Below, one piece after another: positions 1 through 10,900 of a stretch of DNA of 64,000 nucleotides. Position 1 is the first letter of the stretch. Each line of letters begins with the position of its first letter. Both the position numbers and the translations under genes were made by a program. This DNA comes from Salvelinus alpinus (taxonomy: Eukaryota > Chordata > Actinopteri > Salmoniformes > Salmonidae): the NCBI RefSeq assembly GCF_045679555.1, contig NC_092092.1, positions 23,488,969 to 23,552,968 on the forward strand, read 5' to 3'. A model generated the notes under the pieces. It saw only the letters and a list, made by a program, of their open reading frames with translations, did not search any database and was not told the origin of the DNA.

Positions 1-3000
1 AAACTTTTAGAAACAGATTTGTGTCATGTGAAAGAGGACATCATTTGTATTGGTGGCTCTAAGCTGATTACTCTGCCTCTCTCTGGTGACACTGAGAGGG
101 TGTGTGTGTGTGTCGGGGTGGTCTTAATTAGGACGCTAATTGAAACGGCATTTCAATTTCTGGCGGGTGGCAACAACGACATTTACATTTTTGAGCGGAG
201 TTTAAATACAAGGAAAGCGTTGATCCCATGCGCAATTATGCTAAGTTTTTGTTTCGTGTGTTTTAATCTACTCTTGAGTTTACTAAGACATTGTGTGCAT
301 AATGTCTGACTGGTGTTTTTTTGTTTACAGTCCTTATAATGTTCAAGATATGACACATCCAAATAAAGATTTGGAATAGGTGCCTACCTTTGTACCCAAA
401 GGAAAAGTAGGAGAGAAAACATTTAAACACTATGACTAATACCATTATTCATGTGTCTACATGGCCATATGTGTTCTAAGATCTGAATTGTATTTAACCA
501 GTTGATTCAATGCAGTAATCCGAAGGATGTGGCTCCACGTTTTTACAGGTCTTTGCTGTGTGCGCAATTCCGCGTGCTTGAGGTTTACGCATTCACCACT
601 TCCCGCAACCCTTCTATCATCATATCGGTCTTCTATCAGGGATTTATTATATTGACGTGGCACACATTTCTCGATTACTGCAGCAAAGCGTAACTGAAAG
701 GCATGGTGAAATCCTTCAGAATCATGCTCACTACACTTATTCTTTTCAAACTTAATTTATGCCACGCGATTCTGTCTTGGTTAAATCAAGCAGAAAGCTC
801 CTTATTCGAACTCCCCCTTCTTTCTGAAGGTGGACTATGGGGAGACTGTTTAACTTAAGTGTTTCTATAGGGGGCTGTTGTACTTTAACTCCTGCCCACC
901 AGTAGCTCCAATGAACAAAGGAGGGACTCGAGGTCTGACTATTCATCTTTTCTTTGCGCTTTAATTTTCATTGATTTTGAATACAAGGGGGAGCCCTTGG
1001 GGATTCTATCTGAAGGGCACGACACGCCTTTAGACGCGGACAGCCCCCCAAGCCAACCATCTGCTCCTCACCAAATGGCGTTTCCCCCCCAACTTCAACT
1101 GCATGTCTCTACTGTTTCTCTACATATTGCAGTCTTCATCCAAATTGGACTGGAAGCATGTTAAAGAGACTGCAACGGTATGATTCTGACCATATGGTTA
1201 GGGAAGCCAGAACTTTTTCTGGATAGATTGCTCGTGGGAACATAAACACTGTGAACATCACACCATAACGACCAGATAGGCCAACGCCTGAGTTGCTATG
1301 TTAACAGTACACTTCTACAACCTAATCATCAATTTAGGACCTTATTTGAAGTACCGCGGTATGGCAATTGCTCCTTTGGATCAAAAGGATGACCTGCTGT
1401 TATAACTGTGTTGCATAAATATGTTATTAGTTGTAAATAATACATGAATGTATATTGTTTTGAACAACATCAACAGACACCAGTTAATAAAAGAAGTGTC
1501 TAAAGTTTTGCTTTGTCAAATAGGCATGCAGGCAACAGGTGAGATGTGCTGAGGCATCTCTTCTCCATCGTTTCGCTCAGTGATATAACTGAACGGGAGT
1601 ACAGACATAAGACGAGGTTTGTTTAGTGCGCTGAACCTCCAGGCCTAGATTTATTTTAGGACAATGGATCTCTCGTCGGCATCCTATGTGATGCTGCAAA
1701 AGGCTTGTGTTGATTACAATGATAAAGAATCTGTCGCGTGGCTCGATTGCTTCCAGATGAAGGATAGGCAACAGCGGAGCATAATCCCATGACGACAGAA
1801 ACTCAATAGCAAATCATCTGTTCGCTTTGGCCCTACCCCTATTTTAATGACAATAGCCTACCCGTGTTCTTACCTGTGATTCTATGAACGAGATGGGATT
1901 CATTTGTCTTCAAGAAGTCCGATTACTCTGGCCAGCTGCTCTGTGAGTGGACAAAAACACATTTCAAAGAGGTCGTTTTTTGTGCCCTGTATGTTGTTGG
2001 GGTCATGGGGGGAGATTGGGGTAACTTTGTTTGTGTGGGTCTGTGTGTGAGAGCGTGCGTGCGCGCGTGCCTGTATTTGTGTGCATTCTTTAGGACGGAT
2101 TTGTACTGCTGAGCCACTCTTGAATTCTTTAGCAGAGTGGTGGGCAGTCGCGTGCTTTACCGAGAACATCTGCCTCTCTTCTGGGTATTTAAAAAAAACT
2201 TGTGTGTCAAGGATGGGTCCTTGGGAGGGGGGGTGGGGGGGGGGGGGGGTGAAGAAAGTCAATAAAAGGTTAGAGGTGATCCACACTGCAATATCAAGAC
2301 GTAGGCCTAGGTCTATACCCTAGTCATTTAAGCATATGACCATAAGAAAACCCCATATTCAATGGATTAGACGTATAGCATACATTAAGGCCTCTGGGCC
2401 TACAAACTAAAGTATGCACTGCAAAATAGTTTGCATCGTTGTATTATGAACTAAAATAAATACATAGCCTAAGGTAGGCTAAAATAGGCCTAATAAATTA
2501 GCAGGAAATATTGTTGTTACTTTGCCGCAGTCTTTTTTGTTTTTAGCCAATTGCATCCCTACCCCCATAAAACCAACCACCCTCGCTATTTCACCCACAG
2601 GATGAGCTCCAGTGATAAAATACCATCAGACCGTTGTTATGAGCCCCTCACCCCAATTCTGTAGCAAGGCAATCTGAATTACGACACAACGCCATCCCAC
2701 TGAATGGTGGATTTAACGGGGCGGTGCCCCTTTAGAATGGCTCCCCATGTCCCTGGAGCATCTGCCCAGAGATGAACAGATGTAAGCACCTGTGGTGACA
2801 GCCCGCATATGCTCTTACCCATTCACACTTTTCAAGACACTGCCACAATAGAAGATAGAGCTTTGTGTGCGCAGTAATATAACTCCTGGATGATCTATTT
2901 CTCCTCAACAGCAGTAGGCCTAACATCAATTCAATATTATGCCTAGTTAACCAACTTCACTATTGATTAAACACTTTCCTCAACTTTATTTCAAAAGGGT

Positions 3001-3191
3001 CAACAATTATTAGGGTATGAAGAGGGACAACATTTAAGCTAGGCCTGAATCATAACCTAGGCCTACTTCTTATTAAACAGATTAAAGCTTTATGTTGCAA
3101 GATCCCTAACGGCTACTGTGGTGATGTTTCAAAAACCGAAACAAATGTTGCAGACCCAAGTTACCTTGTTGCAGAACGTTACAGTCTACAT
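1..3191. other. Intergenic region upstream of FAM120B, no gene seen
   Basis: No open frame here has splice sites or recognisable family similarity; the longest are about 60 to 130 codons and of low complexity. Visible landmarks are a G-run near 2227-2250, a purine/pyrimidine-alternating GTGTGCGTGC tract near 2040-2080, and a cluster of three E-boxes at 2759-2792. In vertebrates DLL1 usually lies head to head with FAM120B (established synteny from memory), so this may be shared upstream sequence, but no DLL1 exon is visible. Confidence 0.5.
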
Positions 3192-3358
3192 CCAGGCTGT
3201 ATCACGACCGGCCGTGATTGGGAGTCCCATAGGGAGGCGCTCAATTGGCCCAGCGTTGTCCGGGTTTGGCCGGTGTAGGCCGTCATTGTAAATAAGAATT
3301 TGTTCTTAACTGAATAGCCTAGTTAAATAAAGGTTAAATAAAAATAAAAAATAAAATT
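3192..3358 (+). repeat. 5'-truncated salmonid SINE
   Basis: The copy starts inside the tRNA-unrelated body (ACCGGCCGTGATTGGGAG...) and ends with the salmonid SINE tail TTAAATAAAGGTTAAATAAA followed by A-rich sequence. The body resembles the middle of the full-length SINE at 48073, and the tail resembles that of the HpaI-type SINE at 22731. The tRNA-like head with A and B boxes is missing. It lies about 100 bp upstream of the putative FAM120B promoter. The exact family name is uncertain. Confidence 0.8.
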
Positions 3359-3451
3359 TAAAAACTGTGCAAAAGTTAAACAAAAGGTATCCCTGCGCGC
3401 ACGTGTGTTTTTGGCTCTTACGTGCTGACGCAACTACGCGTCCAGTTCAAA

Positions 3452-3518
3452 ACAGGAAGTGATCCTATCTGCTGAAGACTAGCTAGCACTCATGCTGCCA
3501 CGTTATCTTAACGCCGAA
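3452..3518 (+). promoter_or_regulatory. Putative FAM120B promoter and 5' UTR exon end
   Basis: An ETS-type motif ACAGGAAGTG lies at 3452-3461 in the sense orientation, common at TATA-less housekeeping promoters. About 60 bases on, CGCCGAA|GTAAGT forms a strong splice donor after 3518. The next acceptor, TTTGTATCAG at 3931, sits three bases before the FAM120B start codon, so a non-coding first exon ending at 3518 fits. The transcription start cannot be placed from sequence alone. Confidence 0.5.
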
Positions 3519-3931
3519 GTAAGTAAGACCACATTAAGGAATGCTATTTGGTGCATCACGTACACACAGTTACGCAGACTGCAATGCATTGAATGCAGAT
3601 ACAGTGCAAACCCGTAGTTGCTTGCCAGGCCCAGGGGTTGTTTAGCTTGCTAGGTAGCAACTGTTACATGCAAGTCCTGCAGACTGAAATGCATGGACAG
3701 TGAGGCACATCTAAGCGCGCGCAAAGTGAGCGTGCACCTTTGAAACTGTTTCAATTGTTGTGAAAATTATTTCCCTGAATATTCTGTGAGCATTACCCAT
3801 TTAGTCAGTCATTAATTCACTTGAATGATATACATTGACTGGTATGAACTTGTGTAAAATATTGCTCCTTTCGGAATAGCTCAGCACACTATTTAAAACG
3901 TATTTATCTAATTTGTTTGTCTTTGTATCAG

Positions 3932-4950
3932 GAATGGGTGTAAAAGGCTTGCAGTATTTTATGGAGAAATGTTGTCCAGAAACCTGTGTGATGGTGGACT
4001 TCAGGGAGATGGCAAGGCAGCATGTCAACAGCCACCAACAGGGCAGTAGCACCACTCTTCCTACACTGGTGGTGGATGGCATGGCCTGTCTGAGGCACTG
4101 GTACAGCTGTCAAGCCTGGGTGTATGGTGGTCAGTGGAAAGAGTATATGCATTGCCTGAAGGAGTTTGTGGGTGCATTCATGACTGCAGGTATCCGACTT
4201 GTGTTTTTCTTCGACGGGGTAGTGGAAGAAGAAAAACGTGTGGAGTGGGTGAATCGGCGACTGAAGGTCAACGAGGAGGTTGCGAGGGTGTTCCACTATT
4301 TAAAGTATCATGGTCAACAGCCTGGCCGGGAGCTGTTCTGCCTCCCCTCAGGGCTGGCCACCTTCTCTCGCTTTGCCCTCAAGTCTCTGGGCCAGGAGAC
4401 CTGGTGCTCTGTTCGCGAGGCCGACTATGAGATCGCCAGCTTTGCCCTCCGTCACAACTGTATGGGCATCCTGGGGCAGGACACAGACTTCATCATCTAT
4501 GACTCAGTCCCCTATCTGTCTGTGGCTCAGCTAAGGCTAGACACCATGACCACCGTGCTGTTTTCCACAGACAAACTGTGCCACGCCCTCCAGCTGCAGA
4601 AGAGTGAGCTCCCTCTGCTCGCGTGTCTCCTTGGTAATGACGTGGTGCCAGAGCAGCGGATGCAGCGGCTGCGTAGCGATGTCTTGGCAGCTTACAGGAG
4701 GAAACATCCACAGTCTCCACCTCAAGGGGAGAAGATTTATGCTGTAGCAGATTTCATCAGTAGCAACAAGCTGTCCAGAGAGGGAGCCCATGGTGTTAGC
4801 TGTCTGCCTCTAACAGATAGAGAGGTTCTGGAGAAAGGAGTACAGTACTATCTACTTCCTGGTCAACAGCCGCTATGGGACATTAGTGATACCTCTCCTC
4901 GTAGCCCTGTGTGTCTGATGAAGAGCTACTTGAGTCCTGACATCCTCCAG
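3932..4950 (+). CDS. fam120b: FAM120B exon 2: XPG/asteroid-like nuclease-fold domain
   Basis: This single large exon encodes 339 residues, the whole N-terminal XPG-like domain. Acidic residues sit where FEN1-family enzymes bind metal: D48 (LVVDGM), D94 (FFFDG), E162 and D164 (READYE), D183 and D185 (GQDTD), and D236 (LLGNDVVPE). The family is described as a transcriptional coactivator, so catalysis is not implied, but the full acidic set is present. The exon ends CATCCTCCAG|GTAATT, phase 0. Mammalian FAM120B continues here with degenerate acidic repeats that this gene lacks. Confidence 0.93.
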
Positions 4951-7900
4951 GTAATTCAATAGAAGAAACAGACATACATTGTTGCAGTTTTAAAGAGATA
5001 ATAACATAAAAAGCCCAAACAATATGATGTTAGTTTTGAATCCTGTTTTACAGGCAGCCAAAGAAAAGCACATGCGAGCAGAGTGTTTTATGGTATACAA
5101 TGTACTGTATGATGGTGTGGTGGAATGCAGTAATACACTTGAAGACAGGGAGGATGCTGAGCTCACTCCACAGGCAATTGTGTATCAACCTTGCCGAGAA
5201 CGCATCTACGGCATTCTGTTACCCACAAATCCAGGTATTGTATATTACGTGGTTATTACAATATTACATGGTTATTACGACATTGCATTCTTATTTGTTG
5301 TCAGTTTTACTACCAGGCACAAACTCAATGAAGCAGGTTGCCATTTATCATGAATCTTTTCTCAGACAGTGGTGGACGGGCCCCAACCGTGAGGGAATGG
5401 TTTGTTTTTCCTGGAAACCCACTAAAGGACCCCAAAGTAGTCTCTCCCTTGCCCCTGAACCACTCTGGTATGTTGTGAATTCTTAACATTAATTTAACCA
5501 CTCATGTGGAATAAGAATTTGATTGAATATTAATGCAAAGTGCTGTAGATAGATTTATCTCACTTTGAAATAATATTTTCCTTGCCATGTTGGAAAACCA
5601 GATTTGAAGCGTTTATGGTTTGGGAAGGACTCCGAAACAAAATGCCTCCGCATCTCCACCTTCTTGGCTGTATTTGAGTTGGATGAATTCTCAGTGGAGC
5701 ATGATCGTCTGGATGGCTCTTTGATGGCTGTGCTGTGCCTTGTGACCTACATTGCCATGCAGGTGGGGAAAATACAATGTTTTAGTGTGAAGTGTTTTTT
5801 TTCGTCTGTCTTTACAAATGCCTGTACTTCAGTCTCTCGTCTCAGTAGAGTGTTAGTTTACATGAACCAGTCTCCCCTCTGGGGTTTTACAATGTTGCCG
5901 TTGCTCTAGCTCATACTATTGACCTTTGTTATGAAAAGAGAACTGACATTATCACATAGATAATTTACCCCCCCCGATGCTCTGATTGAAACTTTTTCTC
6001 TGTGGTTCTCTCTAGACAATGAAGCTATCAGCGTCTGATAAGGAACAATAGTTATGTCTACTGCTGCACTTAGGGTGCTCTATGCATAATGCCTTTTTCA
6101 TGTTTTCTCAGTGATTTCTCATTCTTGGATGTTTGTTTTGTATACAAGACTGTGTTTCCATTACCCTCAGACTAGAACACTTCTCATGCTTGTTTTTAGG
6201 TGGGCCACCTCTCATTGGAAGACATAGATGCATATCTCAGCCAAGCTATCTGTGTCAGGTACAAATCCTACACAGAACTGCTTCACACAAGGGTGAGTGA
6301 GATATGCTAGTGTCCTCTGGCTGTTTCAGACAAACCATTTAAGGTCTTTATAGATGCTTTATAAAAGGGTTATATCACATTTCTGAAAGTGTCAGATATA
6401 AAGACCTGTTACTTATATAGTTATACATTTGCTTATAAATTATTTGTGTAGTATCTATGTAGGCCTTATTAAGAGTTTGTGAAGACTTCATTTAGCTTTT
6501 AAAGTTGTTTGTTTTAAAGTGGGACCCTTCTATTTTCGAAAAACTGAAGATAGTTGGAAAGCTTTTCGGAAGGCATAGAAGTCTTTCCAGTATATGCTCT
6601 GCATCTTTATACTACTCATCCAAGTCTTCTAATTTTGCATGTGAGGACAACTTGCTAATAAGATTGGAGAGTGTATAGTGTATAGCCCATGATCATATGG
6701 CTCCTACCCAGTCATTGAGGTGTTTGCAAATAAACAACCACTTAAAATAATGGCCTGACAAAGGCCTCAGAGTGTGTGTTGAAGGTCGGATGGAGGATGA
6801 TTGGCTTATAGCAAATTACTGACAACAGACTGAGAGACAATAGCAGGTAGGGAGCACTGATTTTATTTGACCCACCCTAGGTCTTGTGAATGTTTGTCTC
6901 CACACCGGCAGGCATTATTCACTCACTTAAATGACAACTGTGTAGACACATTCAAACAAATACATCCCTAACCGCATCCAGGACAACAACAAGAGAATGG
7001 GGCTGGGAGAATTGCATATTCAAGAAGATGTTTTTCCACGATACAGCAAGTCCCACAGAAGAAACTCGGTTGACTCTCTCAATATGCAAGAAGATGCAGC
7101 AGGAGAAACTGCTGGGGGTGGGGGTGTAATTTTGGGTTGCATTGCGACATTCCTGCCCAAACTGCTCTAATTGTGGCCTGAACCTGAGAGCGATGCTTTG
7201 GCGACGGACTCCAAGCTGTCCCTGACACTGACCACAGCAGCTATTTGCAGCTCCCCACCCTAATTTAAACCTTACTATGCCTGCTATTTCTGCCCCAGCA
7301 GCCCAGAGCGGGCGGCGGTTTTCCTGGGCCCGGGTTGATAGTGGCTCCTTACAGTAGAGATAATGGATGATAGCAATGACAAATTAAAGCTTAGTGGGAG
7401 ACATTCAGGAAGCCACCTCCTGATTTACAGTGCCTCCATAGCATCCTCCTTAAAGCTAGAATCAGTCAGTTTCTCTGGTCTTGTCAAATCAGGATTGTTA
7501 CTGTTACTCTGATATTAATAGAAATCGACTCACTGTGGACACTATCATGTGTAACTCTCCATTCTTTCTCTTGTGATCATTGAACATTGTAAGGATTTTG
7601 TGTGTGTTGGTATATATAACAGCTTCAGTAAACTCCAGCTTGTGTAACACTAGATCCCAGACTATATGGGGTGATTGTTTGTGTTGGGGAGATTTCTATT
7701 TAGTAAGTGTACATTAGCAGGTGTTGAATGGGTGGACTGGAGGAGGGAGCGAGAGAGGCACACGTGCCGAGCGGGGTGGGGACAGCCTGCTGCTGGACAG
7801 ATCAGAGTGTGTGTAAGCTTGTCTGCCTTTCCTACTCCAGGGCTCCACGCGCACCTGTTGCCCCACACCATTGTTGCATCCCATCGGGAAGTATGTCACA

Positions 7901-10900
7901 TCTGCCTGAAATCTCAGAAGGCCAGGGGTGGGGAGGGTCAGTGAGAGGAGGAGGGGGAGACAGATGGCAGGAGACTTTCCAGGAGCAGCCTGATGCCCCT
8001 GGAGAGTCTATCTCTCTCCTCTCTCTCTAATCTCTCTCCCCCTGCAGTGCTTTCTCATACTGGGGGAATGTCCATTCAGCCTAGGGCTGGGGATCAGGGG
8101 ATGCCACTGCATTAGGGAGCTGCTGGGAGCCAGCATTCAGCCCTCAACCACACTCACACCGATAAACCCATTTATTCAACAGCAAGGGCTCCAAATTAGA
8201 CCATTCCTAGTTTATACTAGTGTCATGAGTAGGGTTGTGAAATTCCAGGAACGTTCAATAAATTCCTTGGTTTTCCAGAAATCCTGGTTGGAGGATTCCA
8301 GATTTCCTGCTTATTCCCTCTGTATTCCGGGAATCCTCCAACCGGGATTTCGGGAAAACCAGGGAACTTATTGAAAGTTCCCGGAATTTTGCAACCCTGG
8401 TCATGAGACACTTGTTTGTCTAAGCTTGTACAGCAGAATGGGATGTGCGGTGCTGTTTCAATTATACACTGGTAAGATCCTCTCTTGTGTAATGGACAGG
8501 AGACGGTTGTCCTAAACACAGAGGGGTGCCCCCAGGAGTGTCGACTGTCTCAGGCGTCTGGTTGGAGGAGATTTGAATGTTTATGCTTTGGGGAAGTTGC
8601 TGTGAGGACAGCTGCACCCATCTACTTAAAGACATGGCTCTTCCCAACTTTTACCCTCTTCACTGAGGGTGGATCCATGGCTGGAGATTAGTATTCTTAC
8701 TTCAGCATTTAGAGAAAAAGACACATTGTAACTGGTTTTCTAATTGGCCAGGGATCCCACACACAAGTATGTGTTTCCTACTTAACTGCCACTTTCAACC
8801 AATAAACAGGACAAGTGTAGCCACACATTGTCAAATTACTACGTGTCAAATTGGCCAGTTTAGGCCTATACTCTGTTTTAAACAAGCCCCAAAGTAGTAG
8901 CTTCCCTTGCTTGCCTGTATGTGTGTTTAGATATGGGATGAGTGCTTTGTTTAGGGGCAGTGTACCTGGAAGGCACAGGCTGCTGACCACAGCCTTTTTA
9001 GCTTGATCTCTCTTCTCTCTTAGTTTGCTTTAGCTGAAGCTGTGTTTGAATGGAGAGCAGGCGGCAGGCAGGTCTCTGGGCTGATGTGTTTGAATGGGGA
9101 GCAGGCGGCAGGCAGGTCTCTGGGCTGATGTGTTTGAATGGAGAGCAGGCGGCAGGCAGGTCCCTGGGCTGATGTGTTTGAATGGGGAGCAGGCGGCAGG
9201 CAGGTCTCTGGGCTGATGTGTTTGAATGGGGAGCAGGCGGCAGGCAGGTCTCTGGGCTGATGTGTTTGAATGGGGAGCAGGCGGCAGGCAGGTCTCTGGG
9301 CTGATGTGTTTGAATGGGGAGCAGGCAGCAGGCAGGTCTCTGGGCTGATGTGTTTGAATGGGGAGCAGGCAGCAGGCAGGTCTCTGGGCTGATGTGTTTG
9401 AATGGGGAGCAGGCGGCAGGCAGGTCTCTGGGCTGATGTGTTGGCAGGGCCTAATCAGCCCTCTTATCTCCTATGGGAGGGACCAGGTGAGACCTGAGGG
9501 TAAATACACTCCCCTACGTATTTATTTGGACAGTGAAGCTGAAACTTAATTTGTCTCTATACTCCAGCATTTAGGATTTGAGATCAAATGTTTCATATGA
9601 GGTGACAATACAGAATGTCAGTTTTTATTTGAGGGTATTTTAATATCTGTTTTACCATTTAGAAATTAAAGCACTTTATGTAAAATTACAGATGCACAAA
9701 GATCATGCCCCCAAAACATGCTAACCTCTATTACCAAAACAGGGGTTGTTAGCATTTTCTGGGGGTTATGCTTATTTAGGCCTCTGTCACAATTCATTAT
9801 TCAAGATTCATTCATAATTTTCTGCAATCATGGTAGTATCCACATAAATGTAGAAATGTTTAGAAACATATCCTATTATTATTTACAATAAAAGTGACTC
9901 CAAAATGACACCATACATTATTTACTATTAATTTCTACTGGGCACAACATAATCTGAAACACAACCAAAACAAACCGCAAAGGCATCCAACAAGTTTGTG
10001 TAGTCACACGCTTGATGTAGTCATTGTGTGCTAGGAATATGGGACCAAATACTATACTATACTACTTTTGACAAAATTTAATACACTATAAGTGCATTTG
10101 TCCAAATACTTATGATACCTTCAAATGGGGGGACTAGATACATAAAGTGCTTTCATGTCTAAACAGTAAAACAGATATGTATGAAAATACCCTCAAATAA
10201 AAGGTGACATTATGTACTGTCACCTCATATAAAACATTTGATCACAAATCCAAAATGCTGGAGTACAGAGCCAAATTAAACCTTTTAGCGTTCCTGTCCT
10301 AGTTAATATGTAGAGAATTGTACAGGTAACATCTGCCTGTTGGCTAGCTAGCTACTGCTCTTGTCATGCTGCTACCCCTGCCTCTCCTCTCTGTGCAGAT
10401 CAACTCTCTGGGGCAGAGTGTATTTACTGTAACTGGCCTGGCTCCATAAAGTATGTGCTATAGCATACTCTTCTATTGTTGTCATGCCATACAGTTAGGA
10501 CGATACATTACAGAACACTCCCATAGAAACATTTGGTTGTCTGTCATGTAGAATAGAGAATCATATGAGCTCTATTGATTCGATTTCAATCTGCAGGTCT
10601 CTCATGTGGAGCCCCGGGCGGTTCAGCTGGGCTCTCTGTTTGTCCGAGGGCTGACCCACCTGGTGGCCGCCAACAGTGCTTGCGGATGCCCCTTCCCCAT
10701 GGAACAGCTGATGCCCTGGAACACCTTTGACGGCCTGCTCTTCCACTCAAAGTACCTGCTGGCTCACTCAGGGAGGCCACAGGAGGAGCTGCTGGAGGGC
10801 AATGTGAGTCAGTGTACACAGTGGTAGTAGGATGGATTATAGATATTAGCTACTGTAACGGCGGTAGGAATAATTATAGCTATAAGCTACTGTAACAGTG

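Noticed and set aside
1900-2286. 128-codon reverse ORF rich in Pro, His and Thr
   Set aside because: It is driven by G-run and GT-rich low-complexity sequence; no family similarity or splice sites.
4134-4791. ORFs overlapping the FAM120B domain exon in other frames
   Set aside because: Shadows of the strongly conserved main frame.
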